Below, in pieces: positions 51,943-61,041 of a stretch of DNA of 64,000 nt (its first letter is position 1; every line of letters starts with the position of its first letter). The notes beneath the pieces were generated by a model, which was not told the origin of the DNA, did no database searches, and saw only the letters and a program-made list of their open reading frames with translations. The position numbers and the translations under genes are program-made. This DNA comes from Ereboglobus sp. PH5-10 (GTDB lineage: Bacteria > Verrucomicrobiota > Verrucomicrobiia > Opitutales > Opitutaceae): assembly GCF_029504735.1 (NCBI RefSeq), contig NZ_JAQFIP010000002.1, positions 327,084-391,083 on the forward strand. Direction: 5' to 3'.

Positions 51943-52955
51943 GAATTTTCCTCCCCCTCTTTTTTGCGTCCGCAAAACCCCAAATACCACAACAGCACCG
52001 CGCCTTCGATCACACCAAGGCCGATCTTGACCCAATACGGCAGCACCGGCGCGTGGTATTGCGAAATGAACGCCTCCACAACGCCCGCCCACACGAGCAT
52101 CAACGCCGCGCCCGCGCACAACGTCACCACATCCGGCGCGGCCGCCCGCAGGCGCATCGCAAGCCCCTTGCTCTGGCCGCGCCCAATCAACGCGCCCGCC
52201 AGCACAAACCCGGCCTGCCCGCCCACGAGAATCGCGGGGATTTCAATCATGCCGTGCGGCAGCAGCCATCCGAACAGGAACGTCGTCTGCCCCGCGAGCA
52301 CGTAGTCCGCCACCACCGCGCCGAGAATCACGCCATTGTAGAACAACAGCACCAGCGTCCCCGCGCCCCACGTCATGCCGAGCGCCATCACGAGCAAGGT
52401 CACGCGAATGTTGTGCGTCATCAAATAACCGGCAAACGTGCCCTTCGAGCCGTCCAGCCGATTGTAATCCTCGCCCGATTCCTCCTTCGCAACGCGCTCC
52501 GCCGGATCGCCGAGCAAGTGCGAAAACGGCATCAGCACCTGCTTGGCATCGGGATCAAGCGCCACCGCGAAGCCCCCGAAAACCGCGCCTCCCAGCATCA
52601 ACGCCAGCGCGAACCAGAACGCGCGTATTCGTTTCCTGAATACACCGGGCAGCGTGACAGCGAACCATTTCCCGGGCCGCCAGTGCTCGACTGAGCGCCC
52701 GCCCGCGCCGCCGTGGATTTCCGCGTAACCGCGCGCGACAAGATTCTCCAGATACGCGCGCGTCTCCGGCTCCGCGGAAAACGTGGCCAGGCGCGCCAGG
52801 TCCGCCGAGGCCCTTTGATATAAATGCTCCATCTCGCGCACTTCCTCAAGCGGCGGCCTGCGCCAGGGATCGTTCGCCATGCGGTTCAGAATTTTGTCGA
52901 GCCGCTCCCACTTTGGACGTTCCGTCTCGATGAATTTGTCCAGGTTTACGATCAT
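51939..52955 (-). CDS. SpoIIM-like (DUF95) membrane protein
   Basis: A 338-residue protein of the stage II sporulation protein M / DUF95 family. The first 100 residues are soluble and helical (FIETERPKWERLDKILNRMA), followed by about five membrane helices and the typical FLFGWLLPHGMIEIPAILVG segment. No sporulation is implied in this organism; the family also occurs with MoxR/DUF58 clusters as here. The stop overlaps the start of the RDD gene. Confidence 0.93.
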   Translation of the reverse strand: MIVNLDKFIETERPKWERLDKILNRMANDPWRRPPLEEVREMEHLYQRASADLARLATFSAEPETRAYLENLVARGYAEIHGGAGGRSVEHWRPGKWFAVTLPGVFRKRIRAFWFALALMLGGAVFGGFAVALDPDAKQVLMPFSHLLGDPAERVAKEESGEDYNRLDGSKGTFAGYLMTHNIRVTLLVMALGMTWGAGTLVLLFYNGVILGAVVADYVLAGQTTFLFGWLLPHGMIEIPAILVGGQAGFVLAGALIGRGQSKGLAMRLRAAAPDVVTLCAGAALMLVWAGVVEAFISQYHAPVLPYWVKIGLGVIEGAVLLWYLGFCGRKKEGEENS

Positions 52956-53055
52956 GAAAAATCCTCCTGAAAAAAAACGCGGAAGGCACGGGAAATTACA
53001 GGGGACGCCACGCCCCGACCCGTTCCCAGTGCTCCGTCTGTTCGATGGTCGGCCT

Positions 53056-54399
53056 TCATAGCAACTGCCTCCGCTTCACCTGCAAATATTGCGTCACCAA
53101 GTTCGCCACAAACGCTTCGTCATCAATCACCGCCGCCGTGATGTTGACCTGCTTGAGCGCGCGGATCAGCGCCTGCGTTTCCTCCCAGCGCATGTGGCCC
53201 GCAAGCCTCGCGTAAAGATCGCCGCGCCCGTCCGCCCTCCTGCTTGCGAAAAGCGGCTCCACGCCCGGCCCGCGCAACTGGCTCACCAGCATCAAATGCT
53301 GGCGCGCCAGCAATGGAGCGTGTCTCGCGAAATCCTCCGCCAGCACGGGGTCGCCCAGGTCGGTCAGAAAAAACAACAGCGCGCGCTGGCGTTGCCGCAA
53401 CCGAATGTGACGCGCCACCTCGGCCATGTCGGGTGTCACGCCGCCCGGTTGGAGCGTGTGCAACGCCTCGCGGCATGCCGCGTAATGCGCGGCGCCGTTG
53501 CCCGCGCGCAAGCTCACGCGCACGCGATCATCGTAGGCGATCACGCCGAAGCGGTCCCCCTGCCGCTGCGCGGCGAGAAACAAAACCAACGCCGAAGTCA
53601 GGTAGCGTTCGAGCACTGTTTGCGTGACACCCTCGTGCGTGACGAGCCGCCCCGACAAACGCGACATGTCGATCACCACATAAATCTCCTGCGTGCGCTC
53701 GGCCTGAAAAACCTTCGTCACCGGATGACCGCGCTTCGCCGTCGCCTTCCAGTGGATTTCGTCAAACCCGTCGCCCGGCAAATACTCGCGCAATTTTTCA
53801 AACTCGCGCCCGCGCCCGACCGTGCGCTGCAGCTTCGCGCCAAACTGGCCGCGATCCAGAAAAACCGCCGCGAGCTGACGCCGCTCGGAAAACAAATTCG
53901 GATACACGCGCAGCTCGCACTCCAGCCGCGCGCGCGCGCGCAACCGCCACAAACCCAGTCGCGACCCCGCCTCGCAACACGCCAGCGCCGCATTCGAAAA
54001 ACGCCCGCGCCGCGAAGGCGTGCACGCCCATTCGATTTGCGCGCGCGATTTGTCCGCCCCCGCCGGCAGGCGCACCCACAACTCATTGTCCTTTGCCGCA
54101 AACACCTTCGGCAATCCGAGCGCAAAACGCAGCTCCATCGCGCGCCCTGTCTCATTTAAAAAACGCACCGGGATCGCGCCGGGCCGGTCCTTCGAAAAAC
54201 GCACGACCTCCGGAGCCGACACAACCGGCATCCTCACGCTGCGCAGACTCAACGCCAGGTCGGCCAACGCCAGCAACGCCACGATTGCCAGCGCGGCGAA
54301 GCACACCGGCATCAACCCGGGCATCGGCCCCGCCGGTATCGCAAGAATCACGACGGCGAAGACAAGCCAGAGCAAACGTGTTGAGGGAAGAAAGGTCAT
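53056..54399 (-). CDS. DUF58 domain protein of the MoxR cluster
   Basis: A 447-residue protein with two N-terminal membrane helices and a C-terminal DUF58/vWA-related domain. The DUF58 core reads GREFEKLREYLPGDGFDEIH, WKATAKRGHPVTKVFQAER and then DMSRLSGRLV, which carries the metal-site-like DxSxxS pattern. DUF58 proteins are near-constant partners of MoxR ATPases. The start codon is preceded by a 30-base TTTTCGAT repeat also found at 33765. Confidence 0.93.
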   Translation of the reverse strand: MTFLPSTRLLWLVFAVVILAIPAGPMPGLMPVCFAALAIVALLALADLALSLRSVRMPVVSAPEVVRFSKDRPGAIPVRFLNETGRAMELRFALGLPKVFAAKDNELWVRLPAGADKSRAQIEWACTPSRRGRFSNAALACCEAGSRLGLWRLRARARLECELRVYPNLFSERRQLAAVFLDRGQFGAKLQRTVGRGREFEKLREYLPGDGFDEIHWKATAKRGHPVTKVFQAERTQEIYVVIDMSRLSGRLVTHEGVTQTVLERYLTSALVLFLAAQRQGDRFGVIAYDDRVRVSLRAGNGAAHYAACREALHTLQPGGVTPDMAEVARHIRLRQRQRALLFFLTDLGDPVLAEDFARHAPLLARQHLMLVSQLRGPGVEPLFASRRADGRGDLYARLAGHMRWEETQALIRALKQVNITAAVIDDEAFVANLVTQYLQVKRRQLL

Positions 54400-54405
54400 G
54401 TTGTT

Positions 54406-54435
54406 ATTTTCGATTTTGGATTTCCGATTTTCGAT
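54406..54435. repeat. 30-base TTTTCGAT-type repeat at the DUF58 leader
   Basis: Identical to 33765-33794 except for one T/C change. It lies six bases from the start codon of the DUF58 gene, in the only wide gap (105 bases) inside the cluster, so it may mark an internal promoter or leader. Confidence 0.7.
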
Positions 54436-54504
54436 TGGGAGTTACCGCTCCATTTTCGATTTCGAGACCGCGCGGTGGCGCGCAATCGAAAACCCCAAAC
54501 TTCT

Positions 54505-55470
54505 TCATCTTGGCACCGCCACTTGTTCGAGTATCCGCGAGAGCACCTCGTCGATTGTCAGTCCCTCGATTTCGAACTCGGGGCGCAATATCAGGCGGTG
54601 TCCGAGCACCGCGCTTGCAAGGCCGCGCACATCGTCCGGCGTCACATAGTCGCGGCCGTCGAGCGCGGCGCGCGCGCGGCTGCCAAGCAGCAGCGCCTGC
54701 GTGGCGCGCGGCCCCGCGCCGACCAGCATGCTCTCGTGGCTGCGCGTCGCGCGCACAAGATCGACCACATAGCTCGTCAACTCCTCGCGCAACGTCACCG
54801 TGTCGAGCGCGGCGCGCATTGAGGCCAGTTCGCCCGCGCCAAGCACAGCGCGCACTTCGCCCGCGGCGAGCGCGCCCTCCGGCGTGTTGTTTCCGACCAT
54901 GCGCCGCGCCAGCGAAAGCTCCTCCTCGCGCGACGGCGGCTCCATTTTGATCTTGAGCATGAAACGGTCCTTCTGCGCCTCGGGCAGCGGATAAGTGCCC
55001 TCGGAATCCGCCGGGTTTTGCGTGGCGAACACGGTGAAGTTTTCATCAAGCGAGTGGGTCTCGCGGTCGATCGACACCACGCGCTCCTGCATCGCCTGCA
55101 AAAGCGCAGCCTGGGTTTTCGCGGGCGCGCGATTGATTTCATCCGCGAGCAGGAACGACGTGAACACCGGCCCGCGAATCAGCGTGAATGAGTTTGCCTG
55201 CAAATTAAACACGTTCGTGCCCGTGATGTCGGACGGCATGAGGTCGGGCGTGAATTGCACGCGCCCGCCCGGCACGCCGAGCACGTGCGCGAGCGTGCGC
55301 ACGAGCAGCGTCTTCGCCACGCCCGGCACGCCCTCGATGAGCGCGTGCTGGCGCGACAGCAAGGTGATGAGCGAAAGCTCGACCGCCTCCTGCTGGCCGA
55401 TGACGACTTTCGCCACCTCGGCGCGGGCGGCGGTTAGTTTTTCCGTAAACGATTCAATGGTTGGGTTCAT
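54505..55470 (-). CDS. MoxR family AAA+ ATPase
   Basis: A 321-residue ATPase. The P-loop reads GVPGVAKT (residues 47-54), which is normal for the MoxR family, and Walker B is FLLADEINRAPAKTQAALLQ. Sensor and C-terminal lid segments follow (DVRGLASAVLGHRLILRPEF). MoxR proteins act as chaperones that assemble or insert metal into vWA/DUF58 partners. ATG 55470 is preferred; the in-frame ATG at 55641 would overlap the DUF4350 gene extensively. Confidence 0.95.
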   Translation of the reverse strand: MNPTIESFTEKLTAARAEVAKVVIGQQEAVELSLITLLSRQHALIEGVPGVAKTLLVRTLAHVLGVPGGRVQFTPDLMPSDITGTNVFNLQANSFTLIRGPVFTSFLLADEINRAPAKTQAALLQAMQERVVSIDRETHSLDENFTVFATQNPADSEGTYPLPEAQKDRFMLKIKMEPPSREEELSLARRMVGNNTPEGALAAGEVRAVLGAGELASMRAALDTVTLREELTSYVVDLVRATRSHESMLVGAGPRATQALLLGSRARAALDGRDYVTPDDVRGLASAVLGHRLILRPEFEIEGLTIDEVLSRILEQVAVPR

Positions 55471-55481
55471 AAAATTGATTT

Positions 55482-56774
55482 CTATTTTTGGCGGGGCGAA
55501 ACCCCTCCTGATTTTCTCAGCGATTCCCGCGCTGTTGTGTAGATTGTCCACGGCGACGCGTTTCGCTCCAGCGTCGCGAGCGCCTTGTCCACGCGCGCAA
55601 TGTCGGCGGGCGAAGCCGTTTTTTTCCACTCGTCGAGGCACACGCGCGCCACCTGCGCGCGGGGCACCGAGCGGCGCAGCAACGCCTCCAAGCCCGCCGT
55701 CGGCTCGTAGCCCGCGCGCTCCTCATCCTCGTCGGCGGGCGGCGGCACGAACAGCGCCATGCGATGCCACACCCACAACACCGCCAGCAACATCGCCAGG
55801 CACGCAGCCCCCGTCAGCCCATAGCGCCGCGCAAGCGCGGCCACGCCATGATCCTCCGTCATGCCGAGATGATATTCGTCGAAAATAACAACGCCGTCGC
55901 CGCCCGGCGCGGTCACGAGCCATGCGAGCAATGAGGTCGCGCGCGCGCGTTGCAGCGCCTCGTTGCTCAGGAAAAACGAATCCGCCGCCAGCACGATCGA
56001 GCCTGTTCCAAGCGCGCGCTCAATCATCACGGGACGCCCCTCGCGCGTGTAAAGCACGCGCCAGTCCGCGCTTTTTTCCGTGTCGAAATACAACTCGCTC
56101 ATCCAGTCGAGTCTCCCCGGCCATTCGCCCGGTTGTCCTTCCGCGCGCACCGCGGGGGGCAGCCTGCCGTCGTCGTCGGGCTTGATGATGCGCGTCACGA
56201 TTTTCACGCCCCATTGCCCGCCCGCATCGACAAACACATGTTTCTTGCGACTGCCTTTTTTCTCCGCGGGCTCCGGGGTTTCCCCGGGCGCGACCTCGGG
56301 GGCGTCGCGCTTCTCCAAGGCATGCGCGGCAAAATCCGGCGCGCCCGCGAAATTGTATTTTGAATAATCGTCATCGGTGCGCGAATCGCGCCAGCGCTTC
56401 AACTCGCGCTCGCCGAAGCCCGCCTTGAACGTCACGACCACGCGCGCGCCGCCGCGAGCGAGCGAGTCGAGTTTTTTCGCGGTGACGCGGTCAGTCCGCA
56501 ACCACCCGGCGGAATTCACCCCCGCAAACACAATCGTCCCTCGCATGCCGGCCGGCAATTTTTCCGGCTCGCGCAGCCATCGTTGCGCGCGCGCGCCGGG
56601 CACAAGCTCCAGGCTTTCATAAAACGCCTTTGTGCCGAGCGGGTCGGCGCGATAGGTCGAGTAAAGCGGATACACATCGCCGCGCGAAATCCTCATGCGC
56701 AGCAATTCGGCGATGCCGCCGAGCAACAGCACGACCAGCGCGGCGAGCAGAATCATCGAGGCGCGGCGCCTCAT
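55482..56774 (-). CDS. DUF4350 domain membrane protein
   Basis: A 430-residue protein with an N-terminal membrane helix (MILLAALVVLLLGGIAELL), a periplasmic DUF4350 domain (TYRADPLGTKAFYESLELVP, FKAGFGERELKRW), and a second membrane helix near residue 330 (LTGAACLAMLLAVLWVWHRM). It ends 11 bases before MoxR. Its start overlaps the stop of the DUF4129 gene (56771) by four bases. Confidence 0.9.
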   Translation of the reverse strand: MRRRASMILLAALVVLLLGGIAELLRMRISRGDVYPLYSTYRADPLGTKAFYESLELVPGARAQRWLREPEKLPAGMRGTIVFAGVNSAGWLRTDRVTAKKLDSLARGGARVVVTFKAGFGERELKRWRDSRTDDDYSKYNFAGAPDFAAHALEKRDAPEVAPGETPEPAEKKGSRKKHVFVDAGGQWGVKIVTRIIKPDDDGRLPPAVRAEGQPGEWPGRLDWMSELYFDTEKSADWRVLYTREGRPVMIERALGTGSIVLAADSFFLSNEALQRARATSLLAWLVTAPGGDGVVIFDEYHLGMTEDHGVAALARRYGLTGAACLAMLLAVLWVWHRMALFVPPPADEDEERAGYEPTAGLEALLRRSVPRAQVARVCLDEWKKTASPADIARVDKALATLERNASPWTIYTTARESLRKSGGVSPRQK

Positions 56775-58465
56775 ATTTTCGCTCCTTTCTCCATCTCGTC
56801 GAACCACGCGCGCACGCGCGCCTCGTCCGTCTGCTCGCGGCCATACCACGCCGCCTCGAACTCGCGCCGCCTCGCGGCAAACCATTCCGGCAGTCCCGCG
56901 CGCTGCAGCGCGCGACGCCGCAGTTCGCGCTCGTAATCAAGATTCGTCTTGTGCCGGCGCAGCGTCAGCAATCCCTCCGCGCCGAGGCGCGCGAGTTGCG
57001 CGAGGTAGAGCGCGCGCAGCGCCAGTCGCCACTCTCCGAGCGCGATCTGCTCGCGCGCGAGTTGCAGCCACTCGTCCCAAGGCAGTTGCGCCGCCTGCAC
57101 GTTTTCATCGCGCAAATCCGGTTTCCCCTCGATCTCCGCGACGCCCGCCGCCGCCTCCACAATTTTGCGCCGCCCGCCTCGCACCGTTATATAAATCACC
57201 CAAACGAGCAACCCCGCCAGCACCGCGAGAAGCGTGTAGAGAAAAAATTTCAACAGCGACAGGTCTCCCGTGCCCGATCGCTCCTTCATTACAACCGGCG
57301 AGGAATTATCATTGTCGCTCGAAAGCAGATTCGCCAGCCATTCGACAAAACGCCCCAGCGCGCGAAAAACTGATTTCACACCGCTCCCCATCCAGTTAAA
57401 AAAACGCTCGATTGCGCTCGCCTCGTCATCCGAAGGGCGCGCTTTTTCATCCGGCTGCAACTGCCATTGAAAATCGCTGCGCGCCAGCACTTCGTCGATG
57501 GCTTGGTCGAGCTCGGCGGGCTGGACTTGTTGCTGCTGTTGCCGGACGGAATCGGAGTCTTGCTCCGCGGCCGGCGCGTCCCCCGAAAACATCAGCGCGC
57601 CCGCGAGCAGCGCGACGAGTGTGAAACCTGTTTTGGCGCGCCCCTGTTTTCGGGCGGCGGCAATTTCGATGCGCAAATCCGCGCCGGTGCGCAGGGCGCG
57701 CCCGCGAAAAACACGCAGCACGCAAAACGCCTTCGCAAGCGGATCGACCGCGAGCCATGTGAGCGCCGTCACGCACATGAGGAATGTGGTGTTGAGCATC
57801 GACCAGCCGTCCAGCGACATGAAGTTTTCCATCCCGAGCAATGTGCGCGCCAGCCACGGCAGCATGTAGAACAAGGCCGCCACGTTTGCAAAAACCACAA
57901 GCGAAAGCGCGCTGATCACGAGCAGCCCCACATGCCCCTGCCGCGGCCAGAGTTTCGCAAGCCGCCACACATCCGCCCCCGCCGCTCCGGGTTGCTCCGG
58001 GACTTGCCCGGAGCCAAGCGCCGTCGCCGTTTGAAAATACAGCCACACATAACCGAATGGCAGCAGCAGCACACCCGACACCGCCAGCGCCGCCGGTCCC
58101 CACGCGTGGATTTTGAATTGCGAAACCGCCAGGCGCGCCGCCCTGCGCCATGTGAATTTCTCCGGCTTCGCGCCAAGGCGAAACGCCAGCAACCGCGCGC
58201 ACATTTCCGCCTGCGCGACCTTCATCCACGCATACAGCAGCACGAGCGCGCACGCGCCCAGCGCGAGCTCGTCGCGCGACGGCCTGAACCACGAGACGTA
58301 AGCCCACGCGAACAAAACCGCCAGCGCCCACGCCCCCGCGCCGAGAAGGTGAAGCACAAACACTCCCGCCGGCGCGCGACGGAGCAGGTGCGCGGATTCC
58401 TCGATCAGTGCCAGCGCGGACGGTTCCGTCTCGCGACGGCGCGCGGTTGTTCCCTTGCGCGTCAT
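56771..58465 (-). CDS. DUF4129-type multi-pass membrane protein
   Basis: A 564-residue protein with about seven membrane helices in the N-terminal half, a central Gln/Glu/Asp-rich extracytoplasmic stretch, one further helix (FFLYTLLAVLAGLLVWVIYI), and a C-terminal DUF4129-type domain recognisable as GEWRLALRALYLAQLARLGA followed by RRHKTNLDYERELRRRAL. This is the usual membrane partner of MoxR/DUF58. It overlaps both neighbours by four bases (58462-58465 and 56771-56774), suggesting translational coupling. Confidence 0.88.
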   Translation of the reverse strand: MTRKGTTARRRETEPSALALIEESAHLLRRAPAGVFVLHLLGAGAWALAVLFAWAYVSWFRPSRDELALGACALVLLYAWMKVAQAEMCARLLAFRLGAKPEKFTWRRAARLAVSQFKIHAWGPAALAVSGVLLLPFGYVWLYFQTATALGSGQVPEQPGAAGADVWRLAKLWPRQGHVGLLVISALSLVVFANVAALFYMLPWLARTLLGMENFMSLDGWSMLNTTFLMCVTALTWLAVDPLAKAFCVLRVFRGRALRTGADLRIEIAAARKQGRAKTGFTLVALLAGALMFSGDAPAAEQDSDSVRQQQQQVQPAELDQAIDEVLARSDFQWQLQPDEKARPSDDEASAIERFFNWMGSGVKSVFRALGRFVEWLANLLSSDNDNSSPVVMKERSGTGDLSLLKFFLYTLLAVLAGLLVWVIYITVRGGRRKIVEAAAGVAEIEGKPDLRDENVQAAQLPWDEWLQLAREQIALGEWRLALRALYLAQLARLGAEGLLTLRRHKTNLDYERELRRRALQRAGLPEWFAARRREFEAAWYGREQTDEARVRAWFDEMEKGAKI

Positions 58466-58863
58466 TCTTCGCCCAGCGCCTCCTCCGCCGCCTGCGCCCA
58501 CACCGTGCCCTCATGCACCGACTGCGGCAGTTTTTCGATCAGCAAACCCGCCAGGTAAAAACACAACCAGAGCCACGCCACGCCCGCCGCGAGCGACGCC
58601 GCGCGTTTCACCGAGTCCGCCGTCAGCGCGAAAAGACCGCGATTGCTCCCGTCCGCATCCGCCTTCGCGTTCGCAACGATTTTCTCCAGGCACGCCGCGC
58701 ACAACAAGCGCCCCTCGTATTCCGAGACGCACTCGCGGCAAAACGGCAGCCCGCACTCCGCGCAACACGCCGCCGCCTCGCGTTCCGAGTGCCGCGTGCA
58801 ACGCAGCCTGCGCATCGGTCCGTCGGCCCGCGACGGCAAAGGTGGATTTTCCGCCGTGCTCAT
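58462..58863 (-). CDS. Short zinc-ribbon membrane protein
   Basis: A 133-residue protein whose N-terminal half is a B-box-like zinc site (CTRHSEREAAACCAECGLPF, CRECVSEYEGRLLCAACLEK), followed by a membrane helix near residue 95. The ATGA overlaps at both ends fix the frame. It is probably anchored on the cytoplasmic side and may recruit or sense a partner of the MoxR complex; this is inference. Confidence 0.82.
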   Translation of the reverse strand: MSTAENPPLPSRADGPMRRLRCTRHSEREAAACCAECGLPFCRECVSEYEGRLLCAACLEKIVANAKADADGSNRGLFALTADSVKRAASLAAGVAWLWLCFYLAGLLIEKLPQSVHEGTVWAQAAEEALGEE

Positions 58864-59453
58864 GCCGCGCCCGGGCCTCCGTCCGGATTTTGCGCGTCCG
58901 AAGTTTGCCGCGGTTGCATTTGCGGCAGCTCCGGCTGCGAGGGCAACTCGGGCATCGTCGGTTGCGCGCGCGTCAAATCCGCCTGCGACGCATTGATCAA
59001 CGGCGTGAGTTGCTCGATCAATTTGTCCGCCTGCCATTTCCGCGCCACGGAGCGCAACAGCACCGTTTGCAATTCCGTCACCACGTAAACTTTCACCGTG
59101 CGCCCGCGCCACAGGAACAGGAGCGCGACCGCGAGCATTATCAAAAAACACACCAGCAAACCGGGCGAGCCGCCGCCCTCCCTGCTTGTCATCGCGGTCA
59201 AAAACCACATGAGGCCAAAAAAGAACGCGATGAATCCGCAGACAAAGCCGCCGACCTTGGCCGAAAAACCCTCGCCAACCATGATCGCCTTGATGTCGCG
59301 CAAATAGAAACGCCGGTAGCGCTCATGCAGTCCGGTCGAGGTGATTTGCAGCACATGGTCGTCCGCGAGCCACAGGCTCCCGCGCGAAAACAGCCCGCCG
59401 TTTTGACAGCGCAGATGTTTGTATCGCGGATTGTTGCCGTCGTTCGCGCTCAT
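58860..59453 (-). CDS. Two-helix membrane protein with PH-like N-terminus
   Basis: A 197-residue protein. Residues 1-60 form a short beta-rich domain (SLWLADDHVLQITSTGLHER), residues about 68-110 contain two membrane helices, and the C-terminus is a Pro/Gln/Ser-rich tail. I do not recognise a family, but the beta domain followed by helices resembles bacterial PH-type membrane proteins. Overlaps both neighbouring genes by four bases. Confidence 0.8.
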   Translation of the reverse strand: MSANDGNNPRYKHLRCQNGGLFSRGSLWLADDHVLQITSTGLHERYRRFYLRDIKAIMVGEGFSAKVGGFVCGFIAFFFGLMWFLTAMTSREGGGSPGLLVCFLIMLAVALLFLWRGRTVKVYVVTELQTVLLRSVARKWQADKLIEQLTPLINASQADLTRAQPTMPELPSQPELPQMQPRQTSDAQNPDGGPGAA

Positions 59454-60013
59454 TTTGAAAACATCTCCACAAACAGCCACACCCATCCGGCAATCTGCGC
59501 CAGCGAAAGCGCGCCCGCCACCCAGCGCTGCCAGCGAAAGCGCCTCACGATGCTTGCGGGTTTGTTCCAGTTCAACAACACCAGCGCGAACGCCGCCGGC
59601 GCCGTCGCAATCGTGAGCGGCCAGGCAATCAGCGGCAGCACCGCGAGCCAAAGCGCGGTGGTGTCCGCCATCCACTTGTCCCGCTCAACCCGCGCCGGCG
59701 ATGTTTTCCCGCCCGCGATGCACGCCGGGCACAAAACGCGTCCGCCAAAATCGACCGCGCACACGGGGCACAAAAATCGTCCGCACGACGAACACACGCC
59801 CTCGGCCTGGTTTTGCGCGTGGAAGAAACAAGTCGCGTCGTCACCGCCCGCCAGTTCGTGCGGCTTCGTCACGACGCGCTCCGCCCGAAACGCCGGGAAC
59901 TCCACAAACTGGTAGCCATCCTTGCACACCTCGCATTGCGCGCGCCCCGGCGTGAGCAAATAACGTCCGCCGCAAGAGCACGGGCCGTTCAGTGTTGGAG
60001 ATTTGTTGCTCAC
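59450..60013 (-). CDS. Double zinc-ribbon membrane protein
   Basis: A 187-residue protein with two Cys clusters: CSCGGRYLLTPGRAQCEVC at the N-terminus and a B-box-like CFFHAQNQAEGVCSSCGRFL with CPVCAVDFGGRVLCPAC. Two membrane helices follow (residues about 115-137 and 158-180). The Cys spacing supports two zinc ribbons. It starts 50 bases after the RDD/GYF gene and overlaps the next gene by four bases. Confidence 0.85.
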   Translation of the reverse strand: MSNKSPTLNGPCSCGGRYLLTPGRAQCEVCKDGYQFVEFPAFRAERVVTKPHELAGGDDATCFFHAQNQAEGVCSSCGRFLCPVCAVDFGGRVLCPACIAGGKTSPARVERDKWMADTTALWLAVLPLIAWPLTIATAPAAFALVLLNWNKPASIVRRFRWQRWVAGALSLAQIAGWVWLFVEMFSK

Positions 60014-60063
60014 GGAATCAAAAAATGCGCATGGAAGATTAAACGCGCGCCGGAAGCTCGCGA

Positions 60064-60828
60064 TTATTTGCGCACCACGCGCGTGTCGCAGATGATGTCA
60101 TGCAACGCGCGCTTCTGCTCGTCCCAGCCGGCCATTATGTAGCCGATGCACAGGATCAACGCGCTGACACCCTTCGCAAAATTGCGCCCGATAATCCGGC
60201 CCACCGAAAGTTTCTCTCCATCGGCGCGCAGAATCTTCAAGCCCAGCGCAAGTTTGCCGGGAGTCGCGTCATACTTTCGAATGAAAAACACGTCGTAGGC
60301 CAGCGCCACGGCAAACTGCACAAGATAGAGGGACAATTGCAGAATCAAGACAACCGGTGTCATGCCATCGCTTCCAGACGCGGACGCGATGCCGCCAAGC
60401 GCCATCAGGACAAACATGAAACCCATGCTGAAAACCATGTTGATCGCCCACAGGCACATCATGTCGATAATGACCGCGGCGAACCGAATCCAGAATCCCG
60501 CGTAACGCATCTCCCCCGGCATCGCGGTGTGTTGCACGCCCTCGCGAATGCGCTGGAAAAACGCGTCCTTGTGCTCGGCGCTCACCCAGCGCCCCTGGTA
60601 TTCGAGCATCTCGCGCTTCGGGTAAAGGCGCCCGCTCACCGCGCACACGGCCGAGTCGCTTTCCCCGGCGATCCGCGCCGCCGTTTGCGCCCACGGCAGC
60701 CACTCCGCCATGCCCGCGTGCCAGACGAGCGTCTCGCCCATGATCGTGCCCGCCTGCGCAAGCTGGTCAAATTGCTCCTGTGAAACCGGCCCGACGCGCT
60801 CGCCGTTTAAAACATAATACCATTGCAT
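60064..60828 (-). CDS. GYF-RDD membrane protein, first gene of MoxR cluster
   Basis: A 254-residue protein with an N-terminal GYF_2-type domain (MQWYYVLNGERVGPVSQEQF, then TLVWHAGMAEWLPWAQTA), a short Cys-containing linker, and a C-terminal RDD domain (YAGFWIRFAAVIIDMMCLW, KYDATPGKLALGLKILRADG). RDD/GYF fusions occur in several phyla as envelope sensors of unknown ligand. It is divergent from the SNF2-type helicase gene and probably starts the minus-strand transcription unit. Confidence 0.92.
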   Translation of the reverse strand: MQWYYVLNGERVGPVSQEQFDQLAQAGTIMGETLVWHAGMAEWLPWAQTAARIAGESDSAVCAVSGRLYPKREMLEYQGRWVSAEHKDAFFQRIREGVQHTAMPGEMRYAGFWIRFAAVIIDMMCLWAINMVFSMGFMFVLMALGGIASASGSDGMTPVVLILQLSLYLVQFAVALAYDVFFIRKYDATPGKLALGLKILRADGEKLSVGRIIGRNFAKGVSALILCIGYIMAGWDEQKRALHDIICDTRVVRK

Positions 60829-61041
60829 GAGATTAAAAAAGATTTGGGAAATTTAAACCCAAACGCAAATGTCGGGCGGAAAGCTTGGCAACGGTATATT
60901 AACGTCGCGTTTACAATGAATTTGGTCGCGTCGCCTGCCATTGTCCCGAGGGTATGTTTCGCCCGCATCCAAAAAACAATGACACTCGAAAAAGGGATTG
61001 CTCCACACTCATGCGATTCTAGCGTTGAACCTTTTCGCGTC

